Positions 51,583-59,533 of a stretch of 64,000 nucleotides of DNA are shown piece after piece. The DNA lies in assembly GCF_001570405.1 (NCBI RefSeq), contig NZ_BBYM01000020.1, positions 62,001-126,000 on the forward strand. Direction: 5' to 3'. The notes under the pieces are model-generated. The model made no database searches and was not told where the DNA came from. It was given only the letters and a program-made list of their open reading frames with translations. Within the stretch, counting starts at the first letter, position 1; every line of letters begins with the position of its first letter. This stretch comes from Microtetraspora niveoalba. GTDB taxonomy: Bacteria > Actinomycetota > Actinomycetes > Streptosporangiales > Streptosporangiaceae. A program made the position numbers and the translations under genes.

Positions 51583-51813
51583 TCAGAGCGTGCCGCCGAA
51601 CCCGACCGTGCGCTGCTCGTCCTCGCCGACCTCGACGAAACCGAGGGCGTACACGGGGACGACCACCCGCCTGCCGCTCTTGTCGGTGAGGGAGAAGACG
51701 CCCTTGTCCGCGGCGAGGGCCTGGCGGAGCTCCTCCTCGATCTGCTCGGCCGTCATGTCGGTCTCCACGACGAGCTCGCGGTGCACCGACCGAACAGCGA
51801 TCTTGACTTCCAT
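51583..51813 (-). CDS. DUF3107 small conserved protein
   Basis: A 76-residue protein, MEVKIAVRSVHRELVVETDMTAEQIEEELRQALAADKGVFSLTDKSGRRVVVPVYALGFVEVG onward, matching the actinobacterial DUF3107 family (M. tuberculosis TB9.4, from memory). Start ATG 51813 with GGGGAG 7 nt upstream. Function unknown; nearly always beside the TetR and DEAD-box genes, as here. Confidence 0.92.
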   Translation of the reverse strand: MEVKIAVRSVHRELVVETDMTAEQIEEELRQALAADKGVFSLTDKSGRRVVVPVYALGFVEVGEDEQRTVGFGGTL

Positions 51814-51925
51814 CGGGCTCCCCTTTCCGGAGGGCTGCGTCACACAGCGCCTCACCCCCATCGTCGCCGTCCGCCGACGCGGTGAGCCCTTTGATCGCGT
51901 CAAGCGAACAGGAAATGCGGCACGG

Positions 51926-52546
51926 TCAGCCGGTGCGCGGGAAGCCGCTGATGCCGCGCCAGGCGAGGCGGGCCATGAGCTGGGTCGCGGCCTCCTTGGG
52001 AATGGAACCGTGGCTGCTGAGCCAGTACCGCGCGCTCACCTCCGCCATGCCGACCAGGCCGACGCCGAGCAGGTGCGCCTCGTCGCTGGAGCAGCCGGTG
52101 TCCTCCTGGATGACCTGGCTGATCGCCTCGGCGCTCTCCCGGAGGGACCGCTCCATCCGCTGGCGTACGGGGGCCACGTTGCGCAGGTCGGACTCGAAGA
52201 CCAGCCGGAACGCCTCGCCCTGGCTGGACACGAAGTCGAAGAACGCCCCGATCGCGGCCTGCACCCGCTGCTTGTTGTCCGTGGTGGACGCGAGGGCCTC
52301 GTGGCACCGGGTGACCATGTCGTCCACGTGCAGGTCGAGGAGGGCGAGGTAGAGCTCCAGCTTGCCCGGGAAGTGCTGGTAGAGCACCGGTTTGCTGACG
52401 CCGGCCCGTTCGGCGATCTCGTCCATGGCCGCCGCGTGGTAGCCGTTCTCCACGAACACTTCCTGCGCCGCGCTCAGGAGCTGGCGGCGGCGGGCCATGC
52501 GGGGCAGGCGGGTGCCCCGGGGCTTGGCGTCCGGGGTAGCGGTCAC
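51926..52546 (-). CDS. TetR-family transcriptional regulator
   Basis: A 206-residue regulator from GTG 52546. HTH at residues ~20-65: RRRQLLSAAQEVFVENGYHAAAMDEIAERAGVSKPVLYQHFPGKLELYLALLD. The ligand domain has FFDFVSSQGEAFRLVFESDLRN. It corresponds to the TetR regulator between DUF3107 and the DUF3152 gene in mycobacteria (Rv3208, from memory). The DUF3152 gene expected next is not present in this window. Confidence 0.93.
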   Translation of the reverse strand: MTATPDAKPRGTRLPRMARRRQLLSAAQEVFVENGYHAAAMDEIAERAGVSKPVLYQHFPGKLELYLALLDLHVDDMVTRCHEALASTTDNKQRVQAAIGAFFDFVSSQGEAFRLVFESDLRNVAPVRQRMERSLRESAEAISQVIQEDTGCSSDEAHLLGVGLVGMAEVSARYWLSSHGSIPKEAATQLMARLAWRGISGFPRTG

Positions 52547-52602
52547 GGCACTCTCGTCTCCTCGTTGCGGGAACTCGCCCATCCTACGCGCGGGTAACCA
52601 GG

Positions 52603-52803
52603 TCAGCGGTAGTCCTCTTCGTCGTGCTCGACCACCCGCTCCTGGTCGGTGGTGTCCGCGGGGTCGGCCTCGATGGGCACCTGGTCGGGCCAGCGGGTCT
52701 CGTCGGACGGTTGCATCCGCTGGTGCTGCTCGACCGCGTCCGCCTCCGGCGCCTCGATCGAGAGATCCTCGGCCGTCTCGCCGAGGGAGTCCATCTCGGA
52801 CAT
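52603..52803 (-). CDS. Small acidic conserved protein
   Basis: A 66-residue protein from ATG 52803, with GGAGGGA 6 nt upstream. MSEMDSLGETAEDLSIEAPEADAVEQHQRM and a tail TTDQERVVEHDEEDYR are very acidic (pI clearly below 4.5) with no hydrophobic core, so it is probably disordered. Similar acidic ORFs occur in other actinomycetes; function unknown. Confidence 0.7.
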   Translation of the reverse strand: MSEMDSLGETAEDLSIEAPEADAVEQHQRMQPSDETRWPDQVPIEADPADTTDQERVVEHDEEDYR

Positions 52804-52872
52804 GTGCCGTCCCTCCGTTCCCGGCCCTGTGCGATGCGCGCAGGTCCACACTACGACCATGGGCCGTACCGG

Positions 52873-53754
52873 CTAAGCGGCGGAGGCCCGGAACAGGTCT
52901 CCGCACCGCTGGACCCGATCCAGCACGTCCCGTGCCGTGAAGACGAGCTGTCCGGGGTCTCCGCAGGCATCCACCTCTTCCCAGGAAAGCGGGGTCGACA
53001 CGGTGGGGGCGCCGCCGGCCCGCAGGGAGTAGGGAGCGACCGTGGTCTTGGCCGGGTTGTTCTGGCTCCAGTCGATGAACACCTTGCCGGGACGTTCCCG
53101 CTTCGCCATCACGCTGGTGACGAACGTGTGCTCGCGCTCCATCCGCCGGGCCAGCGCCCTGGCGTACGCGGAGGTGTCCTCGTCGCGGTCCCAGGGCACG
53201 TAGACCTGCATGCCCTTCATGCCGCTGGTCTTGGGCACCCCCTCGTGGCCGTCCGCCTCAAGGGCCTCGCGGAGCAGGAGGGCCACCTCGCAGCACTCCA
53301 CGATGGTGGCCGGGGCGCCCGGATCGAGGTCGAAGACCAGAGTGTCCGGCGGCAGCGGGTCGCCCCGCTCGGTGACGCGCCACATGGGGACGTGGATCTC
53401 CAGCGCGGCCAGGTTGGCGTAGTAGACGAGCGTCGCGAGGTCGTCCACCACCGCGAAGTCGATCGTCTCGCGGTTCTTGGTGCTGCCGGACGCGGGCAGG
53501 GTGACCGTACGGACCCAGGCGGGGGTGTGGCCGGGGACGTTCTTCTCGAAGAAGAACTGGCCGTCCACGCCGTCGGGATAGCGCTTCACGGTCAGCGGCC
53601 GGCCGCGCAGGTGGGGGAGGAGGACCGGGGCGATCCGGGTGTAGTAGTCGATGACCTCGGCCTTGGTGAACGAGGCGCTCGGGTACAGGACCTTGCCGAG
53701 ATTGGTGAGCGCGAGGCGCCTGCCCTCGACCTCGACCCGTACCTTCCCGGTCAC
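52873..53754 (-). CDS. ligD: NHEJ DNA polymerase (standalone LigD polymerase domain)
   Basis: A 293-residue archaeo-eukaryotic primase-type polymerase from GTG 53754 with GGAGG 7 nt upstream. Motifs: LTNLGKVLYPSASFTKAEVIDYYTRIAPVLLPHLRGRPLTVKRYPDG (5'-phosphate binding), FEKNVPGHTPAWV, the DxD metal motif in LVFDLDPGAPA, KTSGMKGMQVYVP, and the third acidic residue in KVFIDWSQNNPAKTTVAPYSLRA. The ligase and phosphoesterase domains of LigD are absent, as usual in actinomycetes with split genes. Divergent from ku, its end-binding partner. Confidence 0.92.
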   Translation of the reverse strand: MTGKVRVEVEGRRLALTNLGKVLYPSASFTKAEVIDYYTRIAPVLLPHLRGRPLTVKRYPDGVDGQFFFEKNVPGHTPAWVRTVTLPASGSTKNRETIDFAVVDDLATLVYYANLAALEIHVPMWRVTERGDPLPPDTLVFDLDPGAPATIVECCEVALLLREALEADGHEGVPKTSGMKGMQVYVPWDRDEDTSAYARALARRMEREHTFVTSVMAKRERPGKVFIDWSQNNPAKTTVAPYSLRAGGAPTVSTPLSWEEVDACGDPGQLVFTARDVLDRVQRCGDLFRASAA

Positions 53755-53797
53755 GCCGCACCTCCGGAGGCGGCCGATAGGGCGCCGCCATAGTGGG

Positions 53798-53814
53798 TAC
53801 CTGCCCAGCAGGTA
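53798..53814. promoter_or_regulatory. Palindrome between ligD-pol and ku
   Basis: TACCTG and CAGGTA (53798-53803 / 53809-53814, 5-nt spacer) form a perfect inverted repeat in the 114-bp region between the divergent NHEJ genes. It is a candidate shared operator; no known factor is identified. Confidence 0.4.
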
Positions 53815-53868
53815 AGTCCTTTGAATCCCTAGATGGTGTAGTTCGAACAAAGAGACGAGAATGTGGTT

Positions 53869-54807
53869 ATGCGCAGCATCTGGAAGGGCGCGATATCGTT
53901 CGGGCTGGTCACCATCCCCGTGAAGCTCTACTCCGCCACGGAGCAGAAGGACGTCTCCTTCCACCAGGTGCACCGGGAGGACGGCGGGCGGATCAAGTAC
54001 AAGCGGGTCTGCACGGTCGACGGCGAAGAGGTGCCGTACTCCGACATCGCCAAGGGATACGAGCTGGCCAGCGGCGACATGGTCGTGCTGACCGACGAGG
54101 ACTTCGCCGACCTGCCGCTCACCACCTCCCGCCGCATCGACGTGCTGCAGTTCAGCCCGGCCGAGCAGATCGACCCGATCTACTTCGCCAAGTCGTACTA
54201 CCTGGAGCCCGAGGCGCAGGGGGCGAAGCCGTACGTGCTGCTGCGGGACGCGCTGGAGCGCTCCGGGCAGGTGGCGATCGTGAAGGTGGCGCTGCGTCAG
54301 CGCGAGTCCCTGGCGACGCTCCGCGTCCGCGACGGCGTCTTCGTCCTGGAGACGATGTTGTGGCCGGACGAGGTGCGCGAGTCGGACTTCGCCTTCCTCG
54401 ACGAGGACATCGACGTACGCCCGCAGGAGCTCAAGATGGCGGAGTCCCTGATCGACACGATGGTCGCGGACTTCGATCCCGGGGAGTACAAGGACACCTA
54501 CCGCGAGGCGCTGCAGGCGATCATCGAGGCGAAGGTCGCGGGCAAGGAGGTGGTCGTTCCCGAGGGGCCCGCCGAGGAGAAGCCCGCCGTCGATCTGATG
54601 GCCGCACTGCGCGCCAGCGTCGAGGCCGCGAAGAGGGAGCGCGAGGGACGCGAGCCGGCCGCGAAGAAGGCGGCGGCGTCCGGCGGGAAGACCGCCGCGA
54701 AATCCGCGGGGAAGGCCGGAGGGAAGGCCGCGGCGAAGAAGGCGGCGTCCGAGGCCGAGGACGAGGAGAAGGCGCCGCGCAAGCGCGGAGCGCGCCGCTC
54801 CGCCTGA
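53869..54807 (+). CDS. ku: Ku protein for non-homologous end joining
   Basis: A 312-residue Ku homodimer subunit. MRSIWKGAISFGLVTIPVKLYSATEQKDVSFHQVHREDGGRIKYKRVC is the canonical bacterial Ku start; the core runs to about residue 250 (DLMAALRASVEAAK). The C-terminal ~60 residues are a Lys/Ala-rich tail (AAKKAAASGGKTAAKSAGKA), the histone-like extension that lets some actinobacterial Ku proteins bind DNA without ends. ATG 53869 is preferred over GTG 53863. Confidence 0.95.
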   Translation: MRSIWKGAISFGLVTIPVKLYSATEQKDVSFHQVHREDGGRIKYKRVCTVDGEEVPYSDIAKGYELASGDMVVLTDEDFADLPLTTSRRIDVLQFSPAEQIDPIYFAKSYYLEPEAQGAKPYVLLRDALERSGQVAIVKVALRQRESLATLRVRDGVFVLETMLWPDEVRESDFAFLDEDIDVRPQELKMAESLIDTMVADFDPGEYKDTYREALQAIIEAKVAGKEVVVPEGPAEEKPAVDLMAALRASVEAAKREREGREPAAKKAAASGGKTAAKSAGKAGGKAAAKKAASEAEDEEKAPRKRGARRSA

Positions 54808-55089
54808 CGGCTCTTGTACGTGGGCGGAAACGCCCGGGGAAGGGCCGGCGCGGCGTGCCGCGGCCAGGTGACCGCCGCATGACGGGAACCCCGGGCGGCG
54901 GCTGCGGTCCCGGCGACGTCCTGTCCCGCATCCTGTCGGTGGACCTACTGCCCTGACGCCACGTCCGCCGACGGCTGGTGTGGCGAGACGGACGGGCGGG
55001 GAAGACGGGCGCACTCTCGCACGTCACCGCGCACGGCTGATCGCGACGGCCAGGCCGCCGACCGGTCTGGGTCGTGGTGGAAATGGAGC
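54808..55089. other. Intergenic region downstream of ku
   Basis: No convincing coding frame is seen. The first half is GC-rich sequence after the ku stop; the part nearest 55090 lies beyond the terminator of the first array gene, which comes from the other direction. Nothing else is supported. Confidence 0.5.
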
Positions 55090-55125
55090 GGCCATCCGGC
55101 CGGGAGTCTCCCCGGCCGGATGGCC
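55090..55125 (-). terminator. Terminator of array gene 1
   Basis: A perfect 15-bp stem (55090-55104 / 55111-55125, 6-nt loop), 185 nt beyond the stop codon of array gene 1, leaving a long untranslated 3' region. Confidence 0.8.
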
Positions 55126-55310
55126 CTGTAGTAGGGAAGGCGGGGAGCCGACGGCTCTCGTCCGCGACGTCCGCCTATATGCGCTTAAACGATGAATCTC
55201 ATCGTGTGGGTGAGGAGACGGAAGTCTCCCCCTGTGTGGTCCACGCCTCCCCGCGGATCTCGCTCTCAGGTCGAGCGATGATCACGATGAGGTCGTGAGC
55301 GCGGCTCCAC

Positions 55311-55670
55311 TCAGCCGACGGCCCCCGGGACCGGCACGGCGCCGGTGACCGCCGGTTCCGGCCGCTCTCGCAGGAACTCCAGGACCTGCCTGGGCAGGTG
55401 GATCGTGATGTTGTTGATCACGTTCTGACGCTGCCGCTGGTGCTGCCGCTGGTGCCCGCGCTGGTGCTGGCGGTTGCGGTTGTGGTTGCGGTTCCAGTTG
55501 CGGTTGCGCTGGGCGCGCCCCCAGCCGCCGCCGCAGCCCCCGCCGCAGCCGGCCTGGACGACGGCCGCGCTCGCCGTGGTCGTGGTGGTGGCCGCGCCGA
55601 GCGCCACGGCTCCACCCGTCATCGCGGTGCTGATCGCCAGCCCCGCGATGACGCTTTTGAACTTGGGCAT
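55311..55670 (-). CDS. Array gene 1: small secreted Cys-Gly / Asn-Arg-rich protein
   Basis: A 119-residue member of an eight-gene paralogous array; family not recognised. MPKFKSVIAGLAISTAMTGGAVALG...TASA is a Sec signal peptide (predicted cut after ASA). The mature part begins AVVQ and has the cluster CGGGCGGGWGR, the tract RNRNWNRNHNRNRQHQRGHQ, then the motif NVINNITIHLP. Its own C-terminus (LEFLRERPEPAVTGAVPVPGAVG) is Pro-rich and lacks the GGNGG tail of genes 2-5. AAGGAGAAGCGCA lies just before the ATG. The signal peptide is closest to that of gene 8 (KSVIAGLAIST). Mature protein strongly basic, two Cys. Confidence 0.8.
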   Translation of the reverse strand: MPKFKSVIAGLAISTAMTGGAVALGAATTTTTASAAVVQAGCGGGCGGGWGRAQRNRNWNRNHNRNRQHQRGHQRQHQRQRQNVINNITIHLPRQVLEFLRERPEPAVTGAVPVPGAVG

Positions 55671-55775
55671 TGCGCTTCTCCTTTGAAAGGAATTGATTGT
55701 CTCTTACCTTTCGCCGCTCTCCGGGATGAGATGGAGAACGATTGAGATCATCCGGAGTGGATCATCTCGATATCG

Positions 55776-55808
55776 TCTTGATTGCCGAGATTGCCGGGCG
55801 ACAAACGG
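55776..55808 (-). promoter_or_regulatory. Conserved leader element of array gene 1
   Basis: 106-138 nt upstream of the ATG. On the transcribed strand it reads CGTTTGTC, a short variable spacer, then (C)GGCAATCAAGA. It is the most diverged of the eight copies (GCAATC instead of GAAATC). Confidence 0.55.
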
Positions 55809-56017
55809 TGAGGTACGGATCTTTGGTGTCACATGTGTTTTGTTGAATATGCTCCGCCGGGAGCGATCCTTTGATTGAAATGAGAAATCGCCGACGGTGA
55901 GCCGTTCGGGCGATCGGGTATGAGGGCCCCTCGGGTCGATTCGGGCGGCCGAATGCGGGAGGCGTGCGGGAGGCGCCGGTCCAGCGGGATCCGGCGCCGT
56001 CTCCCGGTACACGGAAA

Positions 56018-56053
56018 GGCCCGTCCGGGCGGCTTGGGCCGACCGGACGGGCC
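56018..56053 (-). terminator. Terminator of array gene 2
   Basis: An 11-bp stem GGCCCGTCCGG (56018-56028) pairs with 56043-56053, about 195 nt beyond the stop of gene 2. Confidence 0.75.
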
Positions 56054-56247
56054 GTGGTTCTTCCAGTTGGGTGAGACCGGACGACGACCTGCCGGCCTTC
56101 GGGCGGTGCGTGATCCAGGTGACGCGCGGGGCGACGCCGCGTCCCCGATCCTTCCGCTCACACGAGGTCGCCGGGTTCACACCGGCGCCGATGTGTTGAG
56201 CGGACCGACCTCCCGGTCGTTCACGGTCTCACAACGGTGAAATGCGC

Positions 56248-56727
56248 TTACCGCTGGTTGGCGGTGCCGGCGGCGTTGCCGTTGCCGCCGTTGCCGCCGT
56301 TGGCGTTGGCGTTGGTGGAGCCGGCGATGGCGCCGCCGTTGCCGCCGTTGCCGCCGCGGGCCAGGACGAGCTGGGCGAGGATGTCCTCGGCCCGCAGGCC
56401 GCGCTCCTCACGGACCTGCTCGCGCACGCGCTCCCGCGGGATGTGCACGCGGACGTTGTTGATCACGTTCTGGCGCTGGTGCTCCTGCTGGCGCTGGTGC
56501 TCGCGCTGCTGCTGGTGGTTGCGGTTGTGGTTGCGGTTGTGGTTGCGGTTCCGGTGGCCACGGCCCCAGCCGCCGCCGCAGCCGCCGCCGCAGCCGCCGC
56601 CGCACCCGACCTGGACGACGCCGGCGTTCGCCGCGGTGGCCGTGGTGGCGGCGCCGAGCGCGACGGCTCCGCCGGTCAGCGCGGTGCTGATGGCCAGCAG
56701 CCCGACGAGGTTCTTGAACTTGGGCAT
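56248..56727 (-). CDS. Array gene 2: small secreted Cys-Gly / Asn-Arg-rich protein
   Basis: A 159-residue paralogue from ATG 56727 (AGGGGGAAACGCA before it); the open frame continues upstream but without the family start. Signal peptide MPKFKNLVGLLAISTALTGG to ANA. Mature: GVVQVGCGGGCGGGCGGGWGRG (three Cys), RNRNHNRNHNRNHQQQREHQ, VINNVRVHIPRE. An amphipathic charged helix RVREQVREERGLRAEDILAQLVLA follows, then the low-complexity tail GGNGGNGGAIAGSTNANANG. Genes 2-5 share this long C-terminal form. Function unknown; extracellular by signal peptide. Confidence 0.82.
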   Translation of the reverse strand: MPKFKNLVGLLAISTALTGGAVALGAATTATAANAGVVQVGCGGGCGGGCGGGWGRGHRNRNHNRNHNRNHQQQREHQRQQEHQRQNVINNVRVHIPRERVREQVREERGLRAEDILAQLVLARGGNGGNGGAIAGSTNANANGGNGGNGNAAGTANQR

Positions 56728-56831
56728 TGCGTTTCCCCCTGAAGGAATCAGATTCCTCTTGACGCTTCGACACTTTCGGGGAACCCCCCGAAGAATGCCC
56801 CGGATGCCCTTGATGTGGCATTTCCGTAATG

Positions 56832-56866
56832 TCTTGATTTCCGGCGGAGGGAGATGACAAACGCCG
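56832..56866 (-). promoter_or_regulatory. Conserved leader element of array gene 2
   Basis: 105-139 nt upstream of the ATG: CGTTTGTCA, spacer, CCGGAAATCAAGA on the transcribed strand. It is followed by a possible hairpin with ATGCC/GGCAT arms. Confidence 0.6.
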
Positions 56867-57029
56867 CAATTCCCTCCTTGGTCGGCTCTTTTCATTTCAT
56901 TGGGCGCGCCGCGTGCGACACGTTCGTGTTGGCGGCGCAGACCTTCACGACGCGATTCGGTCCCGTATGTAGGCGGGCGTCGGATCGGCGTGCGGTCGCG
57001 TGTTCTTCGGAAAAGGCCGAACATGGAAA

Positions 57030-57067
57030 ACCCTGCCCGGCTCGCACGAGGCGAGGCCGGGCAGGGT
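57030..57067 (-). terminator. Terminator of array gene 3
   Basis: An ~16-bp stem with one bulge (ACCCTGCCCGGC on the left arm), flanked by AAAA and TTTT, so it can work in both directions. It sits 270 nt beyond the stop of gene 3. Homologous stems end genes 4 and 5. Confidence 0.85.
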
Positions 57068-57195
57068 GGTGTTTTCCGCGAGGGAAGCGTTATGGGGGTG
57101 CGCCCTCGCTGCCGGTGTCGTAGCCGTCCCGCGTCTGGGGCTTCCGGCCCTTTTCCGGCCTGGTCGCGTTTCTCGTGAACGCGGGTCAGGAGGAA

Positions 57196-57317
57196 CCGCG
57201 TGCCAGGTGGCACGCGGAGAGGCGGGGATACGGCTTTCGCACACCGGCGGACTGACCGCCGCCGGTGTTCTCGTCAGGTGAGACCGGCCTCACGCGCGTG
57301 TCGCCGGGCGGTCTCAC
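57196..57317 (-). ncRNA. Structured 3' UTR of array gene 3 (three hairpins)
   Basis: Three stems: 57278-57286 with 57309-57317 (9 bp), 57242-57250 with 57259-57267 (9 bp), 57196-57204 with 57209-57217 (9 bp, AGGT loop). They recur in genes 4 and 5 with compensatory changes. Whether this is a separate RNA or part of the mRNA tail is unknown. Confidence 0.6.
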
Positions 57318-57336
57318 GGCCGGAGAATGCGCCTAC

Positions 57337-57831
57337 TTACGGCCGGTTGTTGGCGTTCTGGTTGGCGGCGCCTGCGGCGTTGCCGGTGCCGCCGTTGCCG
57401 CCGTTGGCGTTGGCGTTGGTGGAGCCGGCGATGGCGCCGCCGTTGCCGCCGTTGCCGCCGCGGGCCAGGACGAGCTGGGCGAGGATGTCCTCGGCCCGCA
57501 GGCCGCGCTCCTCACGGACCTGCTCGCGCTCGCGCTCCCGCGGGATGTGCAGGCGGATGTTGTTGATCACGTTCTGACGCTGGCGCTGCTGCTGGCGCTG
57601 GTGCTCGCGCTGGTGCTGGCGGTTGCGGTTGTGGTTGCGGTTCCAGTTGCGGTTCCGGTTGCCGCGACCCCAGCCGCCGCCGCCGCAGCCGCCGCCGCAG
57701 CCGCCGCCCCAGGTCTGGACGACGGAGGCGTTCGCCGTGGTGGCCGTGGTGGCGGCGCCCAGCGCGACGGCTCCGCCGGTCAGCGCGGTGCTGATGGCCA
57801 GCAGCCCGACGAGGTTCTTGAACTTCGGCAT
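57337..57831 (-). CDS. Array gene 3: small secreted Cys-Gly / Asn-Arg-rich protein
   Basis: A 164-residue paralogue. Signal peptide MPKFKNLVGLLAISTALTGG...TANA, then SVVQTWGGGCGGGCGGGGWGRG, RNRNWNRNHNRNRQHQREHQ, NVINNIRLHIPREREREQVREERGLRAEDILAQLVLA, and the tail GGNGGNGGAIAGSTNANANG...NQNANNRP. Nearly identical to gene 4 in the first 95 residues; differences concentrate in the REREREQ segment and the last ten residues. Two Cys. Ribosome site AGGGGGAAACGCA. Confidence 0.82.
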   Translation of the reverse strand: MPKFKNLVGLLAISTALTGGAVALGAATTATTANASVVQTWGGGCGGGCGGGGWGRGNRNRNWNRNHNRNRQHQREHQRQQQRQRQNVINNIRLHIPREREREQVREERGLRAEDILAQLVLARGGNGGNGGAIAGSTNANANGGNGGTGNAAGAANQNANNRP

Positions 57832-57934
57832 TGCGTTTCCCCCTGAAGGAATCAATTCCGCTTGACGCTTCGACATCCTCGTGGAATCCCCCGAAGAATG
57901 CCCCGGATGCCGCTGATGTGGCATTTCCGTAATG

Positions 57935-57969
57935 TCTTGATTTCCGGGTGAAGGAGAGGGCAAACGCCG
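57935..57969 (-). promoter_or_regulatory. Conserved leader element of array gene 3
   Basis: 104-138 nt upstream of the ATG: CGTTTGCC, spacer, CCGGAAATCAAGA, followed by a hairpin with ATGCC/GGCAT arms. Confidence 0.6.
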
Positions 57970-58127
57970 CTGTTCAGTTCTTAGTCGGCTCTTTTCGTTT
58001 CATTGGGCGCGTCGCGCAGAGAGTGGTTATGTGGATGACGCGGAGCCGTTCGGGAGGAGATTCCGCCGTGTGCGGCTATGTGGGCGTCACGCAGTTGTTT
58101 CCCCGTGCTCTTCGGAATGTGCGAAAA

Positions 58128-58165
58128 ACCCTGCCCGGCTCGCACGAGGCGAGGCCGGGCAGGGT
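58128..58165 (-). terminator. Terminator of array gene 4
   Basis: The same stem as that of gene 3 (ACCCTGCCCGGC arm), 268 nt beyond the stop of gene 4, flanked by A-run and T-run. Confidence 0.85.
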
Positions 58166-58294
58166 GGTGTTTTCCGCGAGGGAAGCGTTATGAGAGTGCG
58201 CCCTCGCTGCTGGTGTCGTAGCCGTCCCGCGTCTCGGGCTTCGGCCCTTTTCCGGCCTGGTCGCGTTCTTCTCGTGAACGCGGGCCAGGAGGAA

Positions 58295-58413
58295 CCGCGT
58301 TACAGACGGAACGCGGAGAGGCGGGGATACGGCTTTCGAGCACCGGCGGCCAGGCCGCCGCCGGTGTTCTCGTCAGGTGAGACCGTCCGCCGCTGTTCGA
58401 TCGGCGGTCTCAC
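58295..58413 (-). ncRNA. Structured 3' UTR of array gene 4 (three hairpins)
   Basis: Stems 58377-58385 with 58405-58413, 58341-58349 with 58358-58366, and 58295-58301 with 58310-58316. The last keeps CCGCGT but has T-A where gene 3 has G-C at the seventh pair. Confidence 0.6.
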
Positions 58414-58432
58414 GGCCGGAGAATGCGCTTAC

Positions 58433-58927
58433 TTACGGGACCAGCTGCTCGTCCTGGTTGGCGGCGCCTGCGGCGTTGCCGTTGCCGCCGTTGCCGCCGT
58501 TGGCGTTGGCGTTGGTGGAGCCGGCGATGGCGCCGCCGTTGCCGCCGTTGCCGCCACGGGCCAGGACGAGCTGGGCGAGGATGTCCTCGGCCCGCAGGCC
58601 GCGCTCCTCACGGACCTGCTCGCGCACGCGCTCCCGCGGGGTCTGCACGCGCACGTTGTTGATCACATTCTGACGCTGGCGCTGCTCCTCGCGCTGGTGC
58701 TCGCGCTGGTGCTGGCGGAGGCGGTTGTGGTTGCGGTTCCAGTTGCGGTTCCGGTTGCCGCGACCCCAGCCGCCGCCGCCGCAGCCGCCGCCGCAGCCGC
58801 CGCCCCAGGTCTGGACGACGGAGGCGTTCGCCGTGGTGGCCGTGGTGGCGGCGCCGAGCGCGACGGCTCCGCCGGTCAGCGCGGTGCTGATGGCCAGCAG
58901 CCCGACGAGGTTCTTGAACTTGGGCAT
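58433..58927 (-). CDS. Array gene 4: small secreted Cys-Gly / Asn-Arg-rich protein
   Basis: A 164-residue paralogue, the closest copy of gene 3: identical signal peptide and SVVQTWGGGCGGGCGGGGWGRG. The tract is RNRNWNRNHNRLRQHQREHQREEQ, then NVINNVRVQTPRERVREQVREERGLRAEDILAQLVLA and the GGNGG/NANANGG tail ending NQDEQLVP. The ribosome site GGGGGGATACACA differs slightly from the others. Function unknown. Confidence 0.82.
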   Translation of the reverse strand: MPKFKNLVGLLAISTALTGGAVALGAATTATTANASVVQTWGGGCGGGCGGGGWGRGNRNRNWNRNHNRLRQHQREHQREEQRQRQNVINNVRVQTPRERVREQVREERGLRAEDILAQLVLARGGNGGNGGAIAGSTNANANGGNGGNGNAAGAANQDEQLVP

Positions 58928-59032
58928 TGTGTATCCCCCCGAAGGAATCAGGTTCCTCTTGACGCTTCGACATCTTCGTGAAAGCCATCCGAAGAATGCC
59001 CCGGACGCCCTTGACGCGGCATTTCCGTATTA

Positions 59033-59070
59033 TGTTGATTTCCGGATCCGTGAGACGACAAACGCCGCGG
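59033..59070 (-). promoter_or_regulatory. Conserved leader element of array gene 4
   Basis: 106-143 nt upstream of the ATG: CGTTTGTCG, spacer, CCGGAAATCAACA. A hairpin with ACGCC/GGC arms follows. Confidence 0.6.
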
Positions 59071-59229
59071 TTCCGCTCTTAGTCAGCTCTTTTCATTTCG
59101 TTGGACACGTCGCACATTGCGCCTCTCCCTGAACGGCACGACTCTGCTCGCAGAGGGTTTCCAGCGCACGGCGGTGCGGGCGCCCGAGCGGTTCGTGTTC
59201 TTCCGGGAAAAGGATCCCGCGTCAAAAAA

Positions 59230-59264
59230 CCTGCCCGGCGTCGCATGAATGCGGGCCGGGCAGG
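59230..59264 (-). terminator. Terminator of array gene 5
   Basis: CCTGCCCGGC (59230-59239) pairs with 59255-59264 and an inner CGCAT/ATGCG stem extends it. Related to the terminators of genes 3 and 4. Confidence 0.8.
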
Positions 59265-59397
59265 GTGGTGCCTCTCGGCGAGGGGTGAGCCGGTAGAGAG
59301 CGCCCTCGCTGTTCGCGCCGGGGCCGGTCCGACGGCGGGGACCTTTTGTCCCCTTTCCGGCCTGCTCGCGTCCTTCGTGAACGTCGGTCAGGAAGAA

Positions 59398-59514
59398 CCG
59401 CGTAGTTATAAGTACGCGGATACCGTGGAAACGGCCTTCAGGCGCGACGGCGGCACATGCCGCCGGTTATCTGGAAGGTGAGACCGTCCGCCGCTGTTCG
59501 CTCGGCGATCTCAC
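59398..59514 (-). ncRNA. Structured 3' UTR of array gene 5 (three hairpins)
   Basis: Stems 59478-59486 with 59506-59514 (one G-U pair), 59448-59454 with 59459-59465, and 59398-59404 with 59413-59419. The last again keeps CCGCGT but has A-T at the seventh pair. Confidence 0.6.
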
Positions 59515-59533
59515 GGCCGGAGAATGCGCTTAC

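Noticed and set aside
57030-58165. Identical inverted repeats (CCCTGCCCGG type) as insertion-sequence ends
   Set aside because: Each lies at the 3' end of a transcription unit with a T-run, none is flanked by a target duplication, and no transposase frame is present; they are terminators.
58031-58981. Plus-strand frames across the array genes with hydrophobic Val/Ala/Leu repeats that look like membrane proteins
   Set aside because: They are the antisense of the Asn/Arg/His tract and GGNGG tail. They recur only because the real genes are paralogous, and they lack consistent starts.
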